From positions 2,294,001 through 2,358,000 of the forward strand of contig NZ_CP117267.1 of the NCBI RefSeq assembly GCF_007000325.2: a DNA stretch of 64,000 bases, written 5' to 3'. How positions within the stretch are numbered: the first letter of the stretch is position 1; each line of letters opens with the position of its first letter. Shown in pieces: positions 50,633-60,063 of the stretch. A program made the position numbers and the translations under genes. Source of the stretch: Rhizobium rhododendri. GTDB taxonomy: Bacteria; Pseudomonadota; Alphaproteobacteria; Rhizobiales; Rhizobiaceae. The notes below the pieces were generated by a model that was not told where the DNA came from, did not search any database, and worked only from the letters and a program-made list of their open reading frames with translations.

Positions 50633-51645
50633 ACCGGTTCGAATACATCAAGCCCGCCAACGTCAGCGAAGCGGTTGCCGCACTCGCATCGAACGCCGGT
50701 GCGCAGGTTATCGCTGGCGGCACCAACATAGTCGATCTGATGAAATACGACGTTGTCGCCCCTTCCGTGCTCGTTGACATCAATGGCCTCCAGCTGAAAG
50801 ACATCGAAGCGCTGCCCGACGGTGGATACCGGATCGGAGCACTCGCATCCAACAGCGACATCGCCTATCACGAAGGTATCCAGCGGGACTATCCGCTGCT
50901 CTCCAGCGCAATTCTTGCCGGCGCTTCCCCGCAGCTCCGCAACGCGGCCACAGCGGGCGGAAACCTGCTGCAGCGGACACGTTGCTATTATTTCTATGAC
51001 CCGTCGACGCCGTGCAACAAGCGCGAGCCGGGCAGCGGCTGTTCCGCCATCGGCGGCCTCAACCGGATCCATGCCATTCTCGGCACGAGCGATAGCTGCA
51101 TTGCAACCCATCCATCCGATATGTGCGTCGGGCTGGCGGCGCTCGATGCGGTTGTCGAGGTCACCGGCCCGGACGGCGAACGCACCATCGAATTCGCCGA
51201 TTTCCATCGGCTTCCCGGCGATATGCCGGAAAAGGACAACACGCTGATGCACGGCGAAATTGTTACCGGCATCCGGATCGATGGCAAGCCGAGCACCACC
51301 CATCACACGTACCTGAAACTGCGCGACCGTCTTTCCTATGCCTTCGCGCTGGTATCCGTGGCCGTGTCGCTGGACATGGACGGGGGTGTTGTATCCGGCG
51401 CCCGTATCGCGCTCGGCGGCGTTGCCCACAAGCCATGGCGTGACAGGCAGGCCGAGGCAGCGCTCATCGGGCGCCAACCTTCGGAGGCCGATTTCCGCGC
51501 CTTCGCCGCTACGCTGCTTGCACCCGCAAAGGGCCAGGGCAGCAATGATTTCAAGATACCGCTGGCAGAGAAGGCCATCCTGCGTGCCCTGAGGCAGGCC
51601 GTTGCCGGAACCCCGCAGGTCCAGTCCGTAAAGGCGATCGCATGA
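50629..51645 (+). CDS. FAD-binding subunit, xanthine/aldehyde dehydrogenase family
   Basis: Medium subunit of 338 residues. The FAD motif is QVIAGGTNIVDLMKYDV, and ASPQLRNAATAGGNLLQRTR is the second flavin segment. The cysteines in TRCYYF, CNKREPGSGC and SDSCIATHPSDMC resemble the extra [4Fe-4S] ligands of PaoB-like subunits. It overlaps the small subunit gene by four bases and the large one by four. The acceptor is probably a quinone or other electron carrier. Confidence 0.92.
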   Translation: MNRFEYIKPANVSEAVAALASNAGAQVIAGGTNIVDLMKYDVVAPSVLVDINGLQLKDIEALPDGGYRIGALASNSDIAYHEGIQRDYPLLSSAILAGASPQLRNAATAGGNLLQRTRCYYFYDPSTPCNKREPGSGCSAIGGLNRIHAILGTSDSCIATHPSDMCVGLAALDAVVEVTGPDGERTIEFADFHRLPGDMPEKDNTLMHGEIVTGIRIDGKPSTTHHTYLKLRDRLSYAFALVSVAVSLDMDGGVVSGARIALGGVAHKPWRDRQAEAALIGRQPSEADFRAFAATLLAPAKGQGSNDFKIPLAEKAILRALRQAVAGTPQVQSVKAIA

Positions 51646-53909
51646 AAGAGAGCCCCTTGAGCACCAACACACGCCATATCGGCCATCCCGTCCCGCGCGT
51701 CGACGCAGGGCTGAAAGTCACTGGCCAGGCGACGTATTCCGCCGAATATTCCGAACCTGGCCTGCTGCACGGCGCCGTCGTGCTGAGCACCATAGCCGTC
51801 GGCAAGATCGTCAGCATCGACACCACGGCCGCGAAGGCCTTTCCCGGTGTCGTGGAGGTCTTCACCCACGAAAACCGGATGGACGTCGCCACGTCGGACA
51901 AGAAGTGGCAGGACGATACCGCAGCCCCGGGCCATCCCTTCCGACCGCTCGATTCCGACAAGATCCTCTTCGACGGCCAGCCCGTCGCTTTCGTCGTCGC
52001 CGATCGATTCGAGACCGCCCGCGATGCGGCGGCACTGGTGAAGGTACAATACGAGGCAGCCGAGGCGCATACCGACATCGAGGCGGAGCGCGGCAACAGC
52101 TACGTGCCGCCTACCAAGAGAAACGGCATAGCACCTCCCCCGAAGCCCCGCGGCAAGGCAGAAGAAGCCTATGCATCGGCGCCCTTCAAGGTATCGGCGG
52201 ATTACGCGCTGGAAGGTGAACACCACAATCCGATGGAGATGTTTGCCACCACCGTGCTGTGGGAAAATGACAAGCAGCTGACCATCTACGACAAGACGCA
52301 GGGCTCGCAGAACTCGCAAAAATTCGTTTGCAATGTCTTCGGGCTGGAGCAGGACGACGTGCGCGTCATCAACGCATATGTCGGCGGCGCCTTCGGTGCC
52401 GGCCTGCGCCCGCGCCACCAGCTTTTCCTCGCTGTCATGGCAAGCCTGCAGCTGAAGCGCTCCGTGCGTCTGGAACTGACACGTCGCGAAATGTTCTATC
52501 TCAGCTTCCGCCCGCTGATGTTGCAGACGGTGTCGCTTGGCGCCGATGCCAACGGCCAGCTGCAATCCGTCATGCACGACGTGGTTTCCGGCACGTCGCA
52601 GTTCGAGGACTACCAGGAAGTCGTCGTCAACTGGTCGGGGCTCGCCTACCGCTGCGAGAACGTCAAGCTGGGCTACGAACTCGCCAAGCTAGACACGATG
52701 ACACCGGGCGACATGCGCGCCCCGGGCGCCGCCTCCGGTTTGTTCGCGCTGGAATCTGCGATGGACGAACTCGCCTATGAGATCGACATCGATCCGCTCG
52801 AACTCAGGACCCGCAACTTCATCCATTTCGACCAGAACGACGACAAGCAGCTGACCAGCAAGGCGTTGCATGCCTGCTACCGGCAGGGTGCGGAACGCTT
52901 CGGATGGTCGAGGCGCCAGATGCAGCCGGGCTCGATGCGCGACGGCAACGAACTGGTTGGCTGGGGCATGGCCACAGGCTTCTGGGACGCGATGCTCAGC
53001 CCCGCCGAGGCCAAGGTTCGCTACACCGGCAATGGCCAGATCGTCGTGGAAGCGGCAGCCAGCGATATCGGCACCGGCACCTACACGATCCTGACGCAGA
53101 TCGCCGCCGAAGCCTTCGACGTTGCCATGGACCAGGTCGTCGTTCAGATCGGCGATTCCACCCTGCCGACGACCACGGTCGAGGGTGGCTCCTGGACAGC
53201 CGCCTCCACGGGTTCAGCCGTACAGGCCGGCTGTCAGGCTGTAATCCAGCAGATCCTGACGCTGGCACAGAAGACCAAGGGATCGCCACTCGACGACGCC
53301 AAGATAGGCGATGTCGTCATCCGCGAGGGCCGCCTGGTGCTGAAGACGGACGAAACCAAGGGAGCGACCATCGCCGATCTCCTTGCCGCCGAGGGGCTGT
53401 CGTCTCTCGAGGGCGACGGCTCGGTGGCACCGGACAAGATGCAGATGATGAAGTTCATCAGCTACACCCATTCCGCAGTGTTTGCGGAGGTGCGTGTCGA
53501 TGCGGAACTGGGTGTCGTTCGTGTCACCCGCATCGTCAGTGCGATCGCTGCCGGCAAGATCCTCAACCCGAAAACGGCACGCAGCCAGATTCTCGGCGGC
53601 GTCGTCATGGGGATTGGCATGACATTGCATGAAGAAGGCATGTGGGACCACCGCAGCGGCCGGATCATGAACCACAACCTTGCCGAATATCACGTGCCGG
53701 CCCATGCCGACATCGACGATATCGATGTGATCTTTGTCGAGGAATTCGACGACAAGGCAAGCCCCATCGGCATCAAGGGCCTCGGCGAAATCGGTCTCGT
53801 CGGCGTCAGCGCGGCGATTGCCAACGCGATCTTCCACGCCACTGGCAAGCGCCAGCGAAACCTGCCCGTGACCATCGACAAGATTATCGACCAAACGATG
53901 CCAGCCTGA
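51642..53909 (+). CDS. Molybdopterin-binding catalytic subunit, xanthine/aldehyde dehydrogenase family
   Basis: Large subunit of 755 residues. Cofactor motifs include GGAFGAGLRPRHQLFLAVMA and RAPGAASGLFALESAMDEL. The catalytic Glu lies in GLGEIGLVGVSAAIANAIFH near the end. The substrate could be an aldehyde or N-heterocycle, and PaoC-like features favour aldehydes. ATGA overlap with the FAD gene ensures coupled translation. The catalase-family gene starts ten bases later, which could remove hydrogen peroxide made by the enzyme. Confidence 0.92.
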   Translation: MKESPLSTNTRHIGHPVPRVDAGLKVTGQATYSAEYSEPGLLHGAVVLSTIAVGKIVSIDTTAAKAFPGVVEVFTHENRMDVATSDKKWQDDTAAPGHPFRPLDSDKILFDGQPVAFVVADRFETARDAAALVKVQYEAAEAHTDIEAERGNSYVPPTKRNGIAPPPKPRGKAEEAYASAPFKVSADYALEGEHHNPMEMFATTVLWENDKQLTIYDKTQGSQNSQKFVCNVFGLEQDDVRVINAYVGGAFGAGLRPRHQLFLAVMASLQLKRSVRLELTRREMFYLSFRPLMLQTVSLGADANGQLQSVMHDVVSGTSQFEDYQEVVVNWSGLAYRCENVKLGYELAKLDTMTPGDMRAPGAASGLFALESAMDELAYEIDIDPLELRTRNFIHFDQNDDKQLTSKALHACYRQGAERFGWSRRQMQPGSMRDGNELVGWGMATGFWDAMLSPAEAKVRYTGNGQIVVEAAASDIGTGTYTILTQIAAEAFDVAMDQVVVQIGDSTLPTTTVEGGSWTAASTGSAVQAGCQAVIQQILTLAQKTKGSPLDDAKIGDVVIREGRLVLKTDETKGATIADLLAAEGLSSLEGDGSVAPDKMQMMKFISYTHSAVFAEVRVDAELGVVRVTRIVSAIAAGKILNPKTARSQILGGVVMGIGMTLHEEGMWDHRSGRIMNHNLAEYHVPAHADIDDIDVIFVEEFDDKASPIGIKGLGEIGLVGVSAAIANAIFHATGKRQRNLPVTIDKIIDQTMPA

Positions 53910-53919
53910 GGACGACCCC

Positions 53920-55023
53920 ATGACAAAGAGCCCACCGCACAATCCGCAGGCCTACCGCGACGATCTGGAAACCGTCGAAAAGGACGAACCGGAGACCGCC
54001 CGCGCACTGGCGGACACCATGCTGTCGATCTCGCACAAGACCTACCGCGACGGAGGCCATGCCATCCGCAGCGTCCATGCTAAGAGCCACGGCCTGCTGG
54101 AAGGCGAGTTCCGGGTCATGGACGGCCTGCCGCCCGAACTGGCGCAGGGCCTGTTTGCAAAGCCTGCCAGCTACAAGGCTTTCGTGCGGCTATCGACGAC
54201 GCCCGGAGACATTCTCCATGACAGCGTCTCGACACCGCGCGGTCTGGCGTTGAAAATCGTTGATGTCGATGGCCCGAGGCTTGACCCGGAAGACGACAGC
54301 GCATCCCAGGATTTCCTGATGGTCAACGGCAAGCAGTTCAACGCGTCGAGTGCAAAGGCCTTTCTCCTAAACCTCAAGGCACTGGCGGCAACCACGGACC
54401 ATGCCGACAGCCTGAAGGAAGTTGCCTCAAAAGTCCTGCGTGGCATCGAAAGCGTTATCGAGGCTGTAGGAGCAAAAAGCGCCTCGATCATCTCGCTGGG
54501 CGGCCACCCCGAGACGAATATCCTCGGCGAAAGTTTCTTTGCACAGCTTCCCCTTCGCTACGGCGATTATGTCGCCAAGTTCGCGCTCGTTCCACAATCC
54601 GAAGAGCTGAAAGCGTTGACCGGCCAGGAGTTGGATCTCAACCACAATCCAGACGGGCTGCGCGAGGCCGTATCCGACTATTTCCGCAGAAACAAGGCGG
54701 TCTGGGAGTTTCAGGTGCAGCTCTGTTCGAACGCGGAGGAGATGTCGATCGAGGATGCCGCTGCCGTCTGGGACGAGGAAAAAAGCCCGTTTATCACGGT
54801 CGCCACCCTGACGGTCGAGCCGCAGCCGTCCTGGACGCAAGAGCGCGACCGCGAGATCAACGACGGCATGTCCTTCCGCCCCTGGAACGGCCTTGCCGCT
54901 CACCGTCCGCTCGGCAGCATCATGCGGATGCGCAAGCTTGCCTACGCCCGCTCCGCAGCCTTCCGCTCGGAACGCAACCAGACCCCGGTCGAAGAGCCTA
55001 CCGAGAAGGCCCTGACCGCCTAG
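53920..55023 (+). CDS. Catalase-family heme protein
   Basis: Catalase-related protein of 367 residues, shorter than a normal catalase. The distal His is likely in IRSVHAKSHGLLEGEF, and the heme-ligand Tyr is in LAYARSAAFRSERN near the C-terminus. It is in one operon with the molybdoenzyme genes, ten bases after the last. Such small catalase-like proteins can act as peroxidases or modify organic peroxides. Removal of peroxide formed by the molybdoenzyme is a reasonable guess. Confidence 0.85.
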   Translation: MTKSPPHNPQAYRDDLETVEKDEPETARALADTMLSISHKTYRDGGHAIRSVHAKSHGLLEGEFRVMDGLPPELAQGLFAKPASYKAFVRLSTTPGDILHDSVSTPRGLALKIVDVDGPRLDPEDDSASQDFLMVNGKQFNASSAKAFLLNLKALAATTDHADSLKEVASKVLRGIESVIEAVGAKSASIISLGGHPETNILGESFFAQLPLRYGDYVAKFALVPQSEELKALTGQELDLNHNPDGLREAVSDYFRRNKAVWEFQVQLCSNAEEMSIEDAAAVWDEEKSPFITVATLTVEPQPSWTQERDREINDGMSFRPWNGLAAHRPLGSIMRMRKLAYARSAAFRSERNQTPVEEPTEKALTA

Positions 55024-56306
55024 CTAAGATCAGCCTTGCGGCGGCCGCTTTCAGCATCCCTAATTTCAACACTGTCTTCGGCTGATTCCCAGCCGAAGAC
55101 GCTCCGGCCGCCCCACTCCGCCGAGCGGCGGAATTCGCCGGCGACGATCTCCTTCAGATCGGGGCCGGTAACGTAGCGCTCCAGCTGGCGTGTCTGGTCG
55201 TCGAGCCGTTTCAGCGCCTGCATCTCCTCGTCACGACCGAGGCGCCCTTTGCGCACCGCCGATTTCATCACGTTGATCGTCTCGTCATAGACCTTTAGCG
55301 GCACCGGAAACGGATGCCTATCCTTGCCGCCATGGGCGAGCGAGAAACGCGCCGGGTCGGAAAACCGGCAGGGCGCGCCGTGCACCACTTCCGCCACCAT
55401 GGCCAGCGCCCGCACCGTGCGCGCGCCGACACCGGGCACCAGCAGCAATTGCGAAAAGTCCTTCGGACCACGATCGGCCGCAGCAGCTATCGCGCCATGC
55501 AGCCGTCGCATGTTGACATCCTCCTGCCGAACATCGTGATGGGCGGGCATTATCAGATGCGGCAGCGTCATTTGATCGGATAGTTTGCGCGGTTTTCCGG
55601 CAGCCTCGAGATCGATGACTTCGCGCAGGATGCGGTCGGGACCGAGGGAGGCCAGCAGATCCAGCTGGCCGGAGCGCGATTGGTCCGCTCGCCGGTCTGC
55701 AAGATTGACGATCTCGCCGAGGCTATGACCTTCGATAGCGGCGTGCGGCGAATCGAGGAAGCTTTCGAGCCCGGCCGATTGCCAATGGTAGCGCCGCGCC
55801 TGCCTCGCCTCGCCGTTCATGCCCTGCTGCACCACCACCCACTTGCCGTCGTCGGTGACGATGAAGCCGTGCAGATAGAGATCGAAGCCGTCCTGCAGCG
55901 CTGCACTGTCCACCTTGGCGACGAGCCGGCTGGTCGTCGCCAGTGCTGCGCCATCGATGCCGACACGCCGCCCGATGGCCATCAGCTCGTCCGGCGTCTT
56001 GCGCGATTGCGCGCCTCGACCGCCGCAGACATGGATGCCCAGTTCACCGGCCATCGGCGCCAGCCCGCGCTTCAGCGCTCCGATGACGCTCGTGGTGATA
56101 CCGGACGAATGCCAGTCCATCCCCATCACCGAGCCAAAGGATTGAAACCAGAAGGGATGAGCAAGTCGGCTGAGAAACTCGTCGCGACCGTAATGCTGGA
56201 CGATGGCCTCGGTGATCAGCGCACCCAGCCGTGTCATGCGCTGCCCCAGCCACGGCGGCACACGACCACCATGCAGCGGCAGATCCGCGCTTCCCGCCCT
56301 TTTCGT
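55020..56306 (-). CDS. DUF763 protein with apparent ACG start
   Basis: Protein of about 428 residues in DUF763, a family of unknown function with a helix-hairpin-helix-like segment (LLLVPGVGARTVRALA) suggesting nucleic-acid contact. Family members begin close to RAGSADLPLHGGRVPPWL, encoded here in frame from 56306. The codon expected to be the start is ACG, not ATG, and the upstream frame meets TAA without any ATG, GTG or TTG. GTG 56261 is the first normal start but cuts off the conserved motif. GAGAGGA lies before the ACG. The stop overlaps the catalase stop by four bases. Confidence 0.8.
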   Translation of the reverse strand, partial: TKRAGSADLPLHGGRVPPWLGQRMTRLGALITEAIVQHYGRDEFLSRLAHPFWFQSFGSVMGMDWHSSGITTSVIGALKRGLAPMAGELGIHVCGGRGAQSRKTPDELMAIGRRVGIDGAALATTSRLVAKVDSAALQDGFDLYLHGFIVTDDGKWVVVQQGMNGEARQARRYHWQSAGLESFLDSPHAAIEGHSLGEIVNLADRRADQSRSGQLDLLASLGPDRILREVIDLEAAGKPRKLSDQMTLPHLIMPAHHDVRQEDVNMRRLHGAIAAAADRGPKDFSQLLLVPGVGARTVRALAMVAEVVHGAPCRFSDPARFSLAHGGKDRHPFPVPLKVYDETINVMKSAVRKGRLGRDEEMQALKRLDDQTRQLERYVTGPDLKEIVAGEFRRSAEWGGRSVFGWESAEDSVEIRDAESGRRKADLS

Positions 56307-56360
56307 GACGAACCCATTCCTCTCAGCCGATTACCCCCAAATCACAGGCGACGATGGTTG

Positions 56361-56858
56361 TCAGCCATCCCAAGCCGTCGCACCGATAAAGATCGCCGCC
56401 ATCGCTTCGATGCCGGCCTGATCGACACGGTCGAAACGGCCCGGCAGCGGGCTGTCGAGATCGAGCACCCCGAACACCTGGCCATCGCGGATCAACGGCA
56501 CGACCAGCTCCGAGCGCGAAGCGGCATCGCAGGCGATATGGCCGGGAAAGGCATGGACATCCTCGACCAGCATGGTCTGCGCCTTCTCCACCGCCGTCCC
56601 GCACACACCACGGCCCACGGCGATCCGCACGCAGGCAGGCTTGCCCTGAAAAGGCCCGAGCAGCAATTCGTCCTCCGACTGGAGAAAATAGAAGCCGGCC
56701 CAATTGATATCGGGCAGCATCTGGAAGATCAGCGCCGAGGTATTGGCAGCATTGGCAATCGCATCCGTCTCGCCGGCAAGCAGGCCGCCCAGCTGCGCCT
56801 GCAGCGCATGGTAGAACTCCGCCTTGTCGGCATGTGCAATCATGGTTTCCTGGAACAT
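56361..56858 (-). CDS. msrC: GAF-domain free methionine-R-sulfoxide reductase
   Basis: Single GAF domain of 165 residues. INWAGFYFLQ, LGPFQGKPACVRIAVGRGVC and FPGHIACDAASRSELVVPL place the three cysteines where fRMsr enzymes have them. VFGVLDLDSPLPGRFD ends the domain. The enzyme reduces free methionine-R-sulfoxide with thioredoxin and so protects against oxidation. GGGGGATAGGCG precedes ATG 56858. It is transcribed alone, leftward, close to the DUF763 gene. Confidence 0.9.
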   Translation of the reverse strand: MFQETMIAHADKAEFYHALQAQLGGLLAGETDAIANAANTSALIFQMLPDINWAGFYFLQSEDELLLGPFQGKPACVRIAVGRGVCGTAVEKAQTMLVEDVHAFPGHIACDAASRSELVVPLIRDGQVFGVLDLDSPLPGRFDRVDQAGIEAMAAIFIGATAWDG

Positions 56859-56970
56859 CGCCTATCCCCCGCATTTCTGTACTGCCGATGGCCGGGGATG
56901 CCTTATCCCCATGCCCGCACCTGTCGTCTTGCCCTTTTATCGTCCCGGACCGTGTATAGGCCAATTCGCA

Positions 56971-58044
56971 TCACGCTGACAGGGACTGTCGCGGGCGGCC
57001 CAGCCGCCATAGCCAGCGGAGAATGCGATACCCCGCAAATACCGCTGCCAGCACCCACATCAGCCCCGCCAAAAGCCAGCCGGATACGGTTGCAAGAAGG
57101 CCTGCCGCGGTCAAAGCGGCACCGCCGACCAGCACCAGCGCGCCACGGAACCGCGGGCCGAAGCTTTCGGCAAGCCGCCGGAAACGCGAGATATCGGCGG
57201 GACTGTCCGCAAGCTTCAGCACATCGTGCGTGGCACGGTAGCCCGCGCCCTTCGCGAGGGCGCCGAGTTCGGTCGCGGTGGTCGTTAGCGCCGCCAGCGG
57301 TTTCGCACGCACCGAACGGGAGAGCGTCAACCGGGCCGCGCCAAGATCGCCGGCGGAGGCAAGATCGACCGTTTCCCGCACAGCGTTCGCGTCGATAAGA
57401 TCAGTCGCCACCGAGGTCATTGCTCGGCGGAATGGCGGCCGCAGCAAATCCGCCTTGTCGGCGGCCTTCAGCACCGTGACGCCGACCCGCGCCGGCGATG
57501 CCATGCCGAAACTCGCGATCGTCACGCCCGTAATCACCAGCCCTGCGGCGGCAAGCCCCATCGTCAGCGGACTGTAGGCCTCACCATTGATATAGGAGCG
57601 GCCTTCGTGCACCAGGTCGCGGGCGTCGCTGATGCCGGTGAGATCTGCTGTAACGGCACCCGCCAGCGCCTCGGGGCTCCTGGCGTCACCGCCGGCAAGC
57701 CCGCTCCAGGCATCCCGCAGGCTGCGTCCGGCATCAAAACCCTGTGCCGCCGCGACACGCTGCCGAAGATCGGCTGGAATGATGACATCACGGCTATCGG
57801 CGAGTGCCAACAGGCTTGCAGCCAGATCCGGATCGTCATCGCCAAGCGCCTTGCCGATCGCATCCTGGTAGGCAGTGGCCGGAACCCCGCGCAGGCGATA
57901 AGCGACAATCTCCGCCTCGCTCGCCCCCGACCGCAACACCGCAACCCCCTCCACCGCCTCCGGCACGATGACAACCCCCGCAACCAGCCCGCAAGCAAGG
58001 ATCACAGAGAGCGCAAAGCGGGATACGGAAGAAAGTAAAACCAC
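56971..58044 (-). CDS. Membrane protein of unknown function (357 aa)
   Basis: Not recognised. GTG 58044 with GCGAGG five bases upstream gives an N-terminal hydrophobic helix (FALSVILACGLVAGVVIV). Further helices are near YSPLTMGLAAAGLVITGV and two near the C-terminus (LVLVGGAALTAAGLLATV; LMWVLAAVFAGYRI). The region between is alanine-rich and soluble. The very long upstream frame to 58458 is not believed. Nothing in the surroundings suggests a function. The 266 bases upstream hold no gene. Confidence 0.65.
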   Translation of the reverse strand: MVLLSSVSRFALSVILACGLVAGVVIVPEAVEGVAVLRSGASEAEIVAYRLRGVPATAYQDAIGKALGDDDPDLAASLLALADSRDVIIPADLRQRVAAAQGFDAGRSLRDAWSGLAGGDARSPEALAGAVTADLTGISDARDLVHEGRSYINGEAYSPLTMGLAAAGLVITGVTIASFGMASPARVGVTVLKAADKADLLRPPFRRAMTSVATDLIDANAVRETVDLASAGDLGAARLTLSRSVRAKPLAALTTTATELGALAKGAGYRATHDVLKLADSPADISRFRRLAESFGPRFRGALVLVGGAALTAAGLLATVSGWLLAGLMWVLAAVFAGYRILRWLWRLGRPRQSLSA

Positions 58045-58310
58045 GAAAACCTCGCTGGCTCGAAGGCTTCGGCCATGCGCAGGATATAGGGAGCGCAGGG
58101 GAAACGGCAAATTTGGGTGGGGAGATCTGGGCAACCGTGAACAACACAGTTTGCGCTTTTGCAGACCGCCAGCCGCGCTCTTCAGAGCGCGCCCTGACTT
58201 GCACTTTGTGACTGAGTGAGCAGGATTTGAAACTTTGCTGTCGTGATCTTGTCCCATAAGCTGCTTGTAGCCACCGGCTCGCAAGCCCTGCGCTCTCGAG
58301 GGAAATGCTG

Positions 58311-59219
58311 ATGATGATGACCACGAGATCCATAAAACTCGCATCCATCCTGTTGGGCCTGCTTGGTTTCGGTCTATCCTCAGCCGTTGCGCAGGATGTA
58401 GCAGCACCGCTCTCGGCGGGATTTTAGGACCTGTGTGTCGCTGATAGCGCCCATCCACCGAAGCTCTGGAAGATCAGCGGCAAACTCGACCCCAATGCAT
58501 GGAGATCGCGTATTGTCTGCGACCTCTCGTCGCCTGCGCGGCCCTTCTTGCATATCACGGTGCATCCCGGCGACGCGCCTGACCAGAGCGTCGGTGACGC
58601 ACCGATAGAGCGCGTCGAAATCCAGATCAGGAAGCAGGTCATCAAGTTCGACAAGCCGACCTGGTATCACTTCACCTTCAGGCTCGACGCGCCATGGTCA
58701 GGGATTGGCAATCGCACCGTCATCCATCAGGTAAAGCAGAATATCCCGACAGAAGAGACGAAGCCTCTCGGTTCCTGCCAGTCAGCCAACCCGCTGTTCA
58801 AGATCGAGGCGATCCCCTCCAAGACCGGCGCAGATTTCGTTGCAAAGGTGAGGGGAACATCGGACTGCAATGCCGGTACGTCCCAGATCGTCTGCGGACC
58901 CTGGCCCCTAGAGATAGGCGAATGGAACGATGTCAACGTCATGCTGAAGCCAAGCCTGCAGGAAGGCGCAAGCGCCTTGCAAGTCGCCCTCAACGGACGC
59001 GCCTGCGCAATTTCCTACACCGGACGCCTCGGCTATCTCGATCACGGCATGCGCGACGAAGACGGGCACCCGTACATCGACGTCCAGCCACGCTTCGGCA
59101 TCTACAGGGACACCCTGCCCGATCTCATCCAATCCATCGACTTCGCCGATATTAAATTCTGGTCCACCGACCCTACCGGCGATCCCGCCTGGTCGAAACT
59201 GGCAGGATCCGGCAGGTAA
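58311..59219 (+). pseudogene. Secreted polysaccharide lyase-like gene with in-frame stop
   Basis: ATG 58311 begins a clear signal peptide (KLASILLGLLGFGLSSAVAQ). Codon 39 is TAG (58425-58427), after which the same frame stays open to 59219 and encodes about 264 residues. That part contains IEIQIRKQVIKFDKP-like strands, WYHFTFRLDAPW and FGIYRDTLPDLIQSIDFADI, a pattern close to heparin-lyase-like (PF14099) proteins. No ATG restarts it; only TTG 58548 exists, without a signal. One base change therefore separates it from an intact gene. It could be a recent pseudogene, a sequencing error or a read-through case. Confidence 0.8.
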
Positions 59220-59401
59220 GGAGAGCCGCCGCAAAAGCATTTTTGCTTCACGCTCAGAATGCTCTTGTGGAATTCCTCCTGGCTTGATCCACGACTATCA
59301 TCGCCAGAGGTGGCACTGGTGGTCTCACGCTGGGGGATGTCAAATCGGACGGGAGGTCGGCATTCGGAGCTAAGGGAAATAGTGTTTATCGGGTCATCCC
59401 C

Positions 59402-59872
59402 TTAGTTCGGATCTGCCAACTTCAATTTGGCCAGCGCGCTCTTCAGCCCCTTGGGATAGAGTTCAGGGTAGCCATCGCGATCGAGATCGTCAGGGTGGTA
59501 CCAGCGCGCGACGTTGGGGGTGCCGTCGCTTTCGTGAAAGACGATGTGATCGCCTGTCATGGATTCTTTGAGAGGGAATTTGACCTCGAAGACGAAAATC
59601 ACTTCATGACCGGGCACGCCGCCAAACGTGTAGAGGTTTTCAAAAACCTGCGGTCCACCGACAATTTCGATCTCGACACCCAGTTCTTCCAGGAACTCAC
59701 GCTTCAGTGCGACTTCGGAAAGTTCGCCGAACTCGATACTACCACCCAGCGGACGAACGCCTGCAACGCGACCTTGGCCGTCTGAAACCTCGGCTGCAAG
59801 AAGGCGCCCTTGGTGCCAGACCAGGCCTATTGCCTTCACGCTGATTGGCGTCATTGGATGCGATGTGCTCAT
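59402..59872 (-). CDS. Nudix hydrolase
   Basis: Protein of 156 residues. The Nudix box reads GGSIEFGELSEVALKREFLE with ELGVEI after it, matching GX5EX7REUXEEXGU. It hydrolyses a nucleoside diphosphate linked to another group; the substrate is not predictable. It is transcribed alone. About 180 bases before (59220-59401) and 190 after show no gene. A hairpin (59991-59998 with 60014-60021) lies in the latter. Confidence 0.88.
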   Translation of the reverse strand: MSTSHPMTPISVKAIGLVWHQGRLLAAEVSDGQGRVAGVRPLGGSIEFGELSEVALKREFLEELGVEIEIVGGPQVFENLYTFGGVPGHEVIFVFEVKFPLKESMTGDHIVFHESDGTPNVARWYHPDDLDRDGYPELYPKGLKSALAKLKLADPN

Positions 59873-60063
59873 CGTCGATACAATTAGAAGAGTAAATTAA
59901 CGGCCGCAAGTCGTCGAACCGCGCTCCGGCGGCAGATAAAAGACAACCTCCGCCGTTTCCCCGAACCCACTATCCCGCTCATCCCGTTTTGCCGCAGATT
60001 TTACTGCGCTTTCTCTGCGGCTTGTGATGTAGTCCCCGCAGGCCGCAATCAGCGAGAGACATC

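Noticed and set aside
56307..56964. Minus-strand frame over the GAF protein (56323-56964)
   Set aside because: It overlaps the well-supported methionine sulfoxide reductase gene in another frame and has no domain.
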